DNA of 64,000 nucleotides. It comes from Candidatus Gastranaerophilales bacterium. GTDB taxonomy: Bacteria > Cyanobacteriota > Vampirovibrionia > Gastranaerophilales > Gastranaerophilaceae. The stretch is taken from assembly GCA_944323475.1 (NCBI GenBank), contig CALUSQ010000007.1, positions 1-64,000 of the forward strand, in the 5' to 3' direction. Each line of letters opens with the position of its first letter. Positions within the stretch are counted from its first letter, which is position 1. The notes below the pieces were generated by a model that saw only the letters and a program-made list of their open reading frames with translations, was not told the origin of the DNA and searched no databases. Shown here piece by piece: positions 44,802 through 52,373 of the stretch. The position numbers were made by a program, and so were the translations under genes.

Positions 44802-45959
44802 TTAAACTTTTAATAACATTTCATAAAACATTAATACAAAAACCAAAATCAATATTATACCTATAATGGAATAAATTAAATATGACTGAAAATTTCCTCC
44901 CTGAATCTTCGTACATAAGTAAGAAACAGCCCTAATTAACCATTCACAAATATTGATTATCAATTCAACAACATACTTTTCTATCCATCCCAAAAATTTG
45001 CAAAAAGGCATAAATAATTTGTTCAAAACAGCGATTAAAATAATAAACAACGCCAATATCAAAAGTGTCCATATCCAATTAACACCTAATACGTAGAAAA
45101 ATGAATTTAGTCTTAAAAACAAATAAATACCAATGAATGCAAGAAAACTGTTCTGTACAAAAATTATTTTAGAAAAACTACTTTTATCCAAATTCTCAAA
45201 TGTAATATAAATAAAAGCCTGTACAAATTTCATTACAATAACAAATATCAACAAAGAACAAAAAATAGCAAACAACGGTACACTTAACATAGAATCAACA
45301 AGTGCCGATATTACATTCATATTAGAATAAGCAAGTGCATTAGAATTTGTTATTTGATTATAAACAACTGAGTAATAAAGTATCGTTAAAACACAAAAAA
45401 GCAGTGTCAAATCACCAAAACGGTTGTATATAAAAGATTTTATACCAGCTTTTGATTCTTCTCTATTTGAAAAATCAAAATTAATCAACAAATAACTCGC
45501 TACTCCGACAACTTCACAAAATAAATATGACTGAAACAAATTCGGACTGATAAATATACCGGTTAACGAAAATGCAAAAAGATTTAATAACAACAATAGT
45601 TTTGGATAATTAAAATCATCTTTCATTTTTACATAAGTAAATAGCTGAATAATCAGCTCTAAAACAGCAATAACAAAAATAAAAACAGAAGAAATTTTAT
45701 CAATAAGAGTTCCAAGATAAAAATTCAAACTATCTAAATTTAACCAGCAAAATTCTGAAGAAACAGACATATTGTTCATAACAGAATAACAAAAAGCATT
45801 AGCAGCAAAAATAACACACAAAACAGCTGAAACAATACTAATCAAAAATAAGGTATTCTTATCTATTTTTAAAGAAATTAATCCATTAAAACCTATTATC
45901 AAACACATTATTAGAGGCAGAAATAAAACAAGATTTATATTTTCAACAAAAAACTCCAT
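44802..45959 (-). CDS. nuoL: Shortened NuoL-like subunit
   Basis: 385 residues, where NuoL normally has over 600. The N-terminal part (1-190) is NuoL-like (LFCEVVGVASYLLINFDF with Glu149; KSFIYNRFGDLTLLF). The TM7-8 region is divergent: Lys244 (VMKFVQ, family GKSAQ) is kept, but the [22 protein letters not shown] block is not. TM9-14 appear to be missing. The C-terminal 90 residues resemble the amphipathic and final TM helices (EKYVVELIINICEWLIRAVS). There is no frameshift inside the frame. It starts at a TAATG overlap with nuoK. Confidence 0.8.
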   Translation of the reverse strand: MEFFVENINLVLFLPLIMCLIIGFNGLISLKIDKNTLFLISIVSAVLCVIFAANAFCYSVMNNMSVSSEFCWLNLDSLNFYLGTLIDKISSVFIFVIAVLELIIQLFTYVKMKDDFNYPKLLLLLNLFAFSLTGIFISPNLFQSYLFCEVVGVASYLLINFDFSNREESKAGIKSFIYNRFGDLTLLFCVLTILYYSVVYNQITNSNALAYSNMNVISALVDSMLSVPLFAIFCSLLIFVIVMKFVQAFIYITFENLDKSSFSKIIFVQNSFLAFIGIYLFLRLNSFFYVLGVNWIWTLLILALFIILIAVLNKLFMPFCKFLGWIEKYVVELIINICEWLIRAVSYLCTKIQGGNFQSYLIYSIIGIILILVFVLMFYEMLLKV

Positions 45960-46285
45960 TATATCTCCTTATCTTTTGTTTTTTCAGCATCTAAAAACTC
46001 ATTAGCCAAATAAATTTTGTATAAAATTACAAGCGCAATAATTGTTTGTATTGCAGAAATCAAAATAACAAATAAACTTATTATATTAGCATTGTCCAAA
46101 GAATTGTCACAATAATACCCAAATGCGATAAAATTAATCACAATTGAAACTGACAAAATAAATAAAGACATAACTATTCTCAAAAGATTTCTTGATACCA
46201 AAACACCTACAAGACCTATTAAAAACAATAAAAAAGATAAAACCAAATAATGCATTAATCCTATATTCAAAAGATTATCAATCAT
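45959..46285 (-). CDS. nuoK: NADH-quinone oxidoreductase subunit K
   Basis: 108 residues from ATG 46285 (MIDNLLNIGL), with an AAGGAGG box directly upstream inside the end of nuoJ. Three TM helices: HYLVLSFLLFLIGLVGVLVS, SLFILSVSIVINFIAF and an ISLFVILISAIQTIIALVIL segment. NuoK normally has two TM glutamates. In the second helix the expected Glu (usually in ELMLNAVNL) is replaced by Ser and Ile residues. The order J-K-L matches complex I operons. Confidence 0.85.
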   Translation of the reverse strand: MIDNLLNIGLMHYLVLSFLLFLIGLVGVLVSRNLLRIVMSLFILSVSIVINFIAFGYYCDNSLDNANIISLFVILISAIQTIIALVILYKIYLANEFLDAEKTKDKEI

Positions 46286-46826
46286 TTTTACCCTCCTTTT
46301 GTTTAGAATCTTCAGAAATAGCCTCACTATTCTGATATGAAAGTAAAAAGATTCTTATAACTATTGCACTGATTACAACTAAAATCAATACCAAATGCAG
46401 TGGGAAAATATGTGTAGCAAAATCAATTACATCAGATGACTTTTCTGATACAAAAGAAAAAACATCAAAAAGAGAATTTGAAAATTCTTCTACAAAAAAT
46501 AAATACGTTAAAACACCGAAAATAAATACAAAAAAAGTCCTAAACACCAACTTAAAAGGAGATACAAGCTTTAAGCGCAAATTAAGTCTGCCAATTTTTT
46601 TGAGAAGTAAAAATATGTATAAAAACAAACACAAACCACATAACAAAAATTGAAATATAGCGATATAAGAAGCATTCAAACCAAAATATAAAAAGGAAGA
46701 AAAGATAACAAGAAAAAATAAAGAAACAACGGACAAATACATTCTTGGCGCCAAAATCACCATAGATGCACTCACCAATATCAAAACAGCCAATACGTAA
46801 AATGCTAAAACATCCGGTACTGTCAA
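46278..46826 (-). CDS. nuoJ: NADH-quinone oxidoreductase subunit J
   Basis: 182 residues with five hydrophobic helices, consistent with NuoJ. The diagnostic third helix (usually QxxVYVGAIxVLFLF) is LNASYIAIFQFLLCGLCLFL here, so the pi-bulge YVGA motif is lost. The start is a TTG preceded by GGGAG. It is first in the cluster. No nuoA-I genes are upstream; the divergent gene at 46944 begins 117 bases away. Confidence 0.75.
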   Translation of the reverse strand: MTVPDVLAFYVLAVLILVSASMVILAPRMYLSVVSLFFLVIFSSFLYFGLNASYIAIFQFLLCGLCLFLYIFLLLKKIGRLNLRLKLVSPFKLVFRTFFVFIFGVLTYLFFVEEFSNSLFDVFSFVSEKSSDVIDFATHIFPLHLVLILVVISAIVIRIFLLSYQNSEAISEDSKQKEGKND

Positions 46827-46943
46827 TCCTACTTCTCCCGCAATAATATATTATTATTTATAAGTTAATTTTACATATCAAATATATCATATATTAATGA
46901 TGTTATAATAATAATGTTGTGAATTATTAAGTTTAATTTTTTT

Positions 46944-47639
46944 ATGAAAAAAATATTTATTATTTTTATACTCATCATTATAAATTTGTCGTTTTTAAGT
47001 ACATTAAAAGCAAACTGTCGACAAACATTTTTTGATTCAGAATCAAATGCATACTGCAGCAAAGGAGACAAAATTCTCGATTATTACGAAAAACTGCAAG
47101 ATAAATCGAATTCGAATAAATACTTGAACTCAGCAAAATATTATTACTACCAAGCAAGTAGATTAGATTTGTCAAACGAAAATGCACTTGTTGGTCATGC
47201 CAGAGTTGCACTTCATCAAAACAGACTCAAAGATGCAAAAAATGTTCTTATGATTGCATTAAATTATAACGAAAACAATCCTAAAGTTAACTATTATCTC
47301 GGAGAAACCTTCTTTAGAGAAGGTGAATACTCTCAAGCAATAGATTTTTTCAATAAAGCTTATTCTCATGGCTTTAGATATGACTACAACACAAATTACA
47401 AAATGGGACTTTGTTATGAAAAAATGGATGATATACCAAAAGCAAAATACCATTATAATAATGCAATAAAAATCAGACCTGATTTGAACAACGCACAAGA
47501 AAGAATAGATGAAATAAATAATATAAAAACTAACTATTCAAAATTTGATAAATCTTTAAAAAATTTAAATGATGATGACAATGAAATTTCTCCTGAAGAT
47601 ATGAAAAATTTGAACATGCCATATACAATAATTGAATAA
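46944..47639 (+). CDS. Exported TPR protein
   Basis: 231 residues. A signal peptide (about 1-24; IFIIFILIIINLSFLSTLKA) is followed by a Cys-containing N-terminus (ANCRQTF, AYCSKGDK) and four TPR-like units (about 60-190), including YYLGETFFREGEYSQAIDFF and YKMGLCYEKMDDIPKAKYHY. It is a periplasmic or surface scaffold of unknown partner. TATAAT lies about 36 bases upstream, and no Shine-Dalgarno is evident before the ATG. Confidence 0.75.
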   Translation: MKKIFIIFILIIINLSFLSTLKANCRQTFFDSESNAYCSKGDKILDYYEKLQDKSNSNKYLNSAKYYYYQASRLDLSNENALVGHARVALHQNRLKDAKNVLMIALNYNENNPKVNYYLGETFFREGEYSQAIDFFNKAYSHGFRYDYNTNYKMGLCYEKMDDIPKAKYHYNNAIKIRPDLNNAQERIDEINNIKTNYSKFDKSLKNLNDDDNEISPEDMKNLNMPYTIIE

Positions 47640-47706
47640 ATTTTTTAGTGAATGTTTTTATAAAGATATGTAAATTTACTACGGAAGTAGTACGTTTATA
47701 TAATGC

Positions 47707-47742
47707 CCTTCATTAAAAATAATGTTATAATGTAAATGAAGG
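47707..47742 (+). promoter_or_regulatory. Promoter of the Ycf45-like gene, flanked by an inverted repeat
   Basis: TATAAT at 47726-47731 lies between CCTTCATT (47707-47714) and AATGAAGG (47735-47742), which are perfect complements. A repressor site or an RNA hairpin spanning the start of transcription is possible. Confidence 0.5.
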
Positions 47743-47763
47743 TAATAAAAACACAGGAGAAAA

Positions 47764-47823
47764 TTGACAACTAAATATCAAAGTGTAAGTATTAGCCGAT
47801 TGAAAGGGCAAAAAAATATATGA
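47764..47823 (+). CDS. Possible 19-codon leader ORF upstream of the Ycf45-like gene
   Basis: AGGAG at 47755-47759 is followed four bases later by TTG. From there a frame of 19 codons (TTKYQSVSISRLKGQKNI after the start) ends with TGA at 47821-47823, overlapping the ATG of the next gene as ATGA. The AGGAG is the only strong Shine-Dalgarno in the leader, so this frame may drive translation of the downstream gene by coupling. It could equally be chance. Confidence 0.3.
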   Translation: MTTKYQSVSISRLKGQKNI

Positions 47824-49412
47824 ACAAAGTACAATTTCACAGTGACCTGGATAGGTTAATTGAAATTCTACCACCCAAAATCACAAAATGCTTGAGCCAT
47901 GAAACATTAGATGACGTAATCGAGTTGGTTTTGGATTTAGGCAGACAGCCTGAAATTAGGCATGCCGGAGGCTCCATCGATTACCTTGGAGATGACTTAA
48001 TTGTTGATGATGATATAAAATACATAACGGAGCGGGTACAAGAGTTTACAAAAGATAATCGTTCAGGAATTCCCGGAACATTACACAGAATTAGTGCCAT
48101 AAGAAATCGCCAAGGAAAAATTGTAGGATTAACTTGCAGAATAGGGAGAGTTGTTACAGGAACAATAGCTTGCATAAAGGATTTCGTTGTACAAAATAAG
48201 AGTATTTTGTTTTTAGGACGACCTGGGGTAGGCAAAACAACAAAACTAAGAGAAATCTCAAGACTTGTTGCAGATGAGTTGCATAAACGTGTAGTTGTAG
48301 TTGATACATCAAACGAAATTGCCGGCGACGGAGATACACCACATCCAGCTATCGGACACGCAAGACGAATGCAGGTTACACAACCGGAATTTCAAAAAGA
48401 TATAATGATTGAAGCGGTTGAAAACCATACACCAGAAGTTATAGTTGTTGATGAAATCGGTACTGAAGCAGAAGCCCAAGCAGCAAGAACTATTGCAGAA
48501 CGTGGCGTTATGCTTATAGCAACAGCTCACGGGAATTCACTTGAAAATTTAATCAAAAACCCTGTTTTGTCAGACCTTGTCGGAGGTATTCAATCTGTAA
48601 CTTTAGGTGATGATGAAGCAAAAAGAAGGGCTTGCCAAAAAACTGTTTTAGAAAGAGAAAAACAGCCCACTTTTGATATAGTTATTGAAATAATAGACAG
48701 AAATACACTTGCTGTTTATCCTGATACAGCAGAAGCTGTAGACTGTATATTAAGAGGCTGGCCAATAAAACCTGTTATCAGAAAAGTTGATATGTCTCAA
48801 CCTCAACAAGAAAGTTCTCTTGTCGAAAAAATAAATCAACTGGATAACAAAATTACCTCTGCTAATAATTCTTTAAATTTTAGTTTTTCGAGAGAAAAAT
48901 ATGTAAATGAGGTAAAAGGGTATAAAAAAATATACATCTACGCTGTGTCTCGCTCGATAATGGATAAATCAATCGAAAGACTAAACCTAAACGCAGAACT
49001 AACAAAAAATATAGATGATGCTGATATAATTATTGCACACAAAAACTTTGCCAAAAGCGGCAACAAAATCCTCAGTATTGCAAATGAATACAGACTACCA
49101 ATATATTATGTACGTTCAAACTCAACATCTCAAGTGCAAAAAGTGTTGAAAGAAGCTCTAGGGCTAAAAGATGATAACAGGATTGTCTTCCACGATGAAA
49201 CAGAAGAAGCACTGGATGAAGCAAAAGAAGCAATACAAAAAGTTCTTGAAAACGGAGAAGATATAGAGCTATCTCCTCAAAATCAACAAATAAGAAAAAT
49301 GCAACACGAGCTTGTTGAACAGCACAATCTTGAATCAATAAGCATTGGAGATGGCCACGAAAGACACCTAAAAATTGTTGGTGGCAAAGAGTTCAAAAAA
49401 GATATAGGATAA
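47820..49412 (+). CDS. ycf45: Ycf45/SpoIIIAA-type AAA ATPase with an R3H-like C-terminus
   Basis: 530 residues. The SpoIIIAA-like P-loop domain (about 10-320) has Walker A GRPGVGKTT (133-141), Walker B VIVVDEIGTEAEAQAA and sensor ATAHGNSLENLIKN. A central linker follows, then a Rossmann-like segment (about 360-450; IYAVSRSIMDKSIERLN). The C-terminal R3H-like motif is IRKMQHELVEQHNLESISIG. This domain order is typical of cyanobacterial and chloroplast Ycf45, which supports the taxonomic placement. The partner nucleic acid is unknown. Confidence 0.88.
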   Translation: MNKVQFHSDLDRLIEILPPKITKCLSHETLDDVIELVLDLGRQPEIRHAGGSIDYLGDDLIVDDDIKYITERVQEFTKDNRSGIPGTLHRISAIRNRQGKIVGLTCRIGRVVTGTIACIKDFVVQNKSILFLGRPGVGKTTKLREISRLVADELHKRVVVVDTSNEIAGDGDTPHPAIGHARRMQVTQPEFQKDIMIEAVENHTPEVIVVDEIGTEAEAQAARTIAERGVMLIATAHGNSLENLIKNPVLSDLVGGIQSVTLGDDEAKRRACQKTVLEREKQPTFDIVIEIIDRNTLAVYPDTAEAVDCILRGWPIKPVIRKVDMSQPQQESSLVEKINQLDNKITSANNSLNFSFSREKYVNEVKGYKKIYIYAVSRSIMDKSIERLNLNAELTKNIDDADIIIAHKNFAKSGNKILSIANEYRLPIYYVRSNSTSQVQKVLKEALGLKDDNRIVFHDETEEALDEAKEAIQKVLENGEDIELSPQNQQIRKMQHELVEQHNLESISIGDGHERHLKIVGGKEFKKDIG

Positions 49413-49422
49413 AACATCATAT

Positions 49423-52290
49423 TCAATTAAGCAAATTTGAAAGATATGCTATTGTTCTAGGAAAATATTGCTGCCAGTATTGAGAGCGAATAGATTGACT
49501 TTCATTTTGTGGAATAATTGATAAAATTGTGTTTGTTTCAGCAATACCTTCTTTTATTGCTTTATCTTTACCAAGATAGTGATAATCTGCAGCAAAATAG
49601 CCAATATGGCTTAACTGAGCTTCACTAAAATTAGCACGAAAAGCTTCTTTTTCTTCTTCATATATTTTTCTTAATTTTTTATCATTTGATATCTCTTCGT
49701 TTATTTGTTTAAATGCCATTATATCTTTTGCATGTCCCCATTCATGTAATGCAACCCCCAAATCAAGAAACTTATCACTAAATAATATAGCAGTTTCATT
49801 AGGATAAAAAGAAGCATTTTCAATATTTTCATCAAAGCAAAAAGCTTTTAAATCTAGTTTTTTCATAGCGAAAAGCTCTTCTCCTGGAAGTTGTTTCAAA
49901 ATTTTTAAAACTTTCTCTTGAGTATTTCTAGTAAAATTTTTTAGTTTTATATTTTTAATTTCGTTATTCTCTAAATTTTTAATAACAATATTATCTTTAT
50001 AAAAATGAATATCAAACTTTTTATTATTTCTTGTAGAAATAAAGTGATTTAAGTCAACAACCTCAAAACTTACAGACTGATTCATAAGAACTTTTCCTTT
50101 TTTATCTGTAATTTTATAATCAATTATTCGGTTACCCTGAGGATCATCTTCATATCTGTATTTAGTTTTTGTTCCATCAAAAGATTCCATATTTTTTTCA
50201 ACAACCGTGTTACCATATATATTTTTATAAGCATTACAAATATTGACTTCACGTCCATCAGCATAAACTCTTTTTACATTAAAAATATTCTTTATATCAG
50301 ATTTTTGTATTACTTCTGAAAATAAAAAATTTCCATTTTTATCGTACTTTTCGAAAGTCTGTTCTAATAAATTTTCATAATAATCATCAACATTTGAATC
50401 ATTTTCTATAATAAATTTTTGTTTTGAAATTGAATTATTTTGAAAATCTTTTTGTATCCTTATGATTTTATTAGCACTTCGATTTTCTTTTAATTCTGCA
50501 ATAGTCGTGCCTTTTTTAAAATCGTATAAAAAAGTAGTTTTATTATTACCATCACTGGTATAAACTTCAACTATACTTGAAATATTTGGATTTAATTTTA
50601 TATTGGTTTTTTCGACATCTTTATCTTTTAAATAATCTTTCAAATATTTTTTAAATTTCAAAAGTTCTTCTTCTGTTACTACTTTAAAAATACCATTAAC
50701 AACTTGCTCAGGTTTTATACCTAATTCTTCAAAATCAACTTTTTCTAGCCTTTCAACAAGCTCTATTTCACCGTAATACATAAAAGTTTCGAAAATTTCT
50801 TTAGAATACATTGGTAATTTCATTTCCAAAAGTTTTGATAATTTATCCAACACTGGTGGATAACATTTTCTTGTAGCAACTCCATCCTTTTCTTTACAAA
50901 GCATACCTAAAATAAAATTCAATCCGGATTTATCTATTTTTTCTTCATTTCCATATTTATCTTGCCAACTGACAGTATACAACTTTTGAAAAAGAGAAAT
51001 AGCCCTATCATCCTCTTCTAAAGCAAAACATCCAGAAAGGTAATCCACATCTTTTGCGTTGAATATTAACCTATTTTGTTTATATATATCAAGATATTTT
51101 GATAAAAGATTTATATCAAACTTATCTTTTTTACTACCAGCCTTCCATTTCGCAGCATTTATATATGAATTCATGTCTTCTTTTTCTACATTGCTTAAAA
51201 AATCTTTTAAAACATTTAAATCATCTTGAGAAAGCTCTTTGTATGGTATACCTAATTCATTTAACAAAGTTTCAACAATTTCTATATTCTTATATGAAGC
51301 ATAAAACAATTCTTTTACCAAATTTAAGGAATCTTCATTATAGTCAAGTCCAAGAACCTTATTTTCTTTTAACTTAAAAATACAAGATAAAATTTCATTA
51401 AAATTTTCTTCGTCATTTATTGATTTTGCAAATTCTATAAAATGTTTGCACTCTTCATGTTTTTCTTTAGAAAAAGAATTTGCAATAATTTTAACTAAAT
51501 TATATTTGTCTTGAGAAAAAACACCTTTTAAATCACTGCTAATATCAGACATTTCTGAAGAAAAATTACCATTTGCATCTTTTGAATCAAAAAGTTCTGA
51601 CAAAATATTTTTAATACTGTTCCCACTTGCTAATTGTTGATCTGCAAAACAAATTGCAGAATGAGAAAACTCTCCTTCATTGTTTTTTAAAGCATTAAAA
51701 ATGGACTTTGAATTTAATTCTAAAATTTGTTTCAATTTATCAATATGTTTTAAGCAAAAATCCATAGCATTTTCATCAAAATTACCTTGTGCGTTTTTTA
51801 AACCTTTTAATATTTCTAAGCAACAATCATGACCCTTAAAATATCTAAATTTAATTGGATCGTTCATTATCTGGTCAACTAAATACAAAGCTTTATAATT
51901 CATACTATCATTTAATTTTGCTGTTTCAAAAAGCTTGATAGAATCCCCAAATTTATGTTTTTTGGATTGAAAACTCTTCAAAATATTATATGTTTCAAAA
52001 GGAATTTTGCCATTTTTATTTGCTAAAGTCTTTAAAACTTTTTCATAACAATCTTCTCTCACAATTCCTTGTTTTTTTATAAAATCTAAAAATTCATCTT
52101 CTGAAACAAAATCTTTATTAACCTTTGTTTTAATTCCTACATATGATTTGAGTAACTCAACATCTACAGGTTTATATTTTTTACAATAAGTTTTATTTAA
52201 AACAACAGCATTATCATTGTGTTGTTCAGATTCATTTGAACAATTAGAAATTGATAAAATTTTTAATGCTGGTATATTATTACAATTCAT
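49423..52290 (-). CDS. Large lineage-specific protein with a HEWGH metallopeptidase-like C-terminus
   Basis: 955 residues from ATG 52290 (MNCNNIPALK), chosen because TATAGT lies 7 bases upstream; the frame continues 11 codons further. No signal peptide or TM. Residues about 50-590 are a long helical-repeat region (units such as SKDANGNFSSEMSDI and NAQGNFDENAMDF). Residues about 600-780 hold YD/MORN-like strands (YRYEDDPQGNRIIDY, DKKGKVLMNQSVSFEV). The C-terminal domain has HEWGHAKD (His849) and EGIAET about 66 residues later, the layout of zinc peptidases of the anthrax-lethal-factor-like (ATLF) type. It could be an effector or a housekeeping protein. Confidence 0.7.
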   Translation of the reverse strand: MNCNNIPALKILSISNCSNESEQHNDNAVVLNKTYCKKYKPVDVELLKSYVGIKTKVNKDFVSEDEFLDFIKKQGIVREDCYEKVLKTLANKNGKIPFETYNILKSFQSKKHKFGDSIKLFETAKLNDSMNYKALYLVDQIMNDPIKFRYFKGHDCCLEILKGLKNAQGNFDENAMDFCLKHIDKLKQILELNSKSIFNALKNNEGEFSHSAICFADQQLASGNSIKNILSELFDSKDANGNFSSEMSDISSDLKGVFSQDKYNLVKIIANSFSKEKHEECKHFIEFAKSINDEENFNEILSCIFKLKENKVLGLDYNEDSLNLVKELFYASYKNIEIVETLLNELGIPYKELSQDDLNVLKDFLSNVEKEDMNSYINAAKWKAGSKKDKFDINLLSKYLDIYKQNRLIFNAKDVDYLSGCFALEEDDRAISLFQKLYTVSWQDKYGNEEKIDKSGLNFILGMLCKEKDGVATRKCYPPVLDKLSKLLEMKLPMYSKEIFETFMYYGEIELVERLEKVDFEELGIKPEQVVNGIFKVVTEEELLKFKKYLKDYLKDKDVEKTNIKLNPNISSIVEVYTSDGNNKTTFLYDFKKGTTIAELKENRSANKIIRIQKDFQNNSISKQKFIIENDSNVDDYYENLLEQTFEKYDKNGNFLFSEVIQKSDIKNIFNVKRVYADGREVNICNAYKNIYGNTVVEKNMESFDGTKTKYRYEDDPQGNRIIDYKITDKKGKVLMNQSVSFEVVDLNHFISTRNNKKFDIHFYKDNIVIKNLENNEIKNIKLKNFTRNTQEKVLKILKQLPGEELFAMKKLDLKAFCFDENIENASFYPNETAILFSDKFLDLGVALHEWGHAKDIMAFKQINEEISNDKKLRKIYEEEKEAFRANFSEAQLSHIGYFAADYHYLGKDKAIKEGIAETNTILSIIPQNESQSIRSQYWQQYFPRTIAYLSNLLN

Positions 52291-52373
52291 AAAAAACACT
52301 ATAAATAATCTACATCTATACAAAAAATATAGAAAAAAGATTATTTACTGCAATTTAAGATTGTTTTACAAAA

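Noticed and set aside
44802-45959. A frameshift or split gene in nuoL
   Set aside because: The frame is continuous, both ends are family-like, and the neighbouring spacers are too short to hold the missing helices, so an in-frame loss is preferred. A sequencing artefact cannot be excluded.
47764-47792. TTGACA at 47764-47769 as a -35 box for the Ycf45-like gene
   Set aside because: No good -10 lies 16-18 bases downstream (AAGTAT at best). The TATAAT at 47726-47731 is a better promoter and leaves TTGACA inside the leader.
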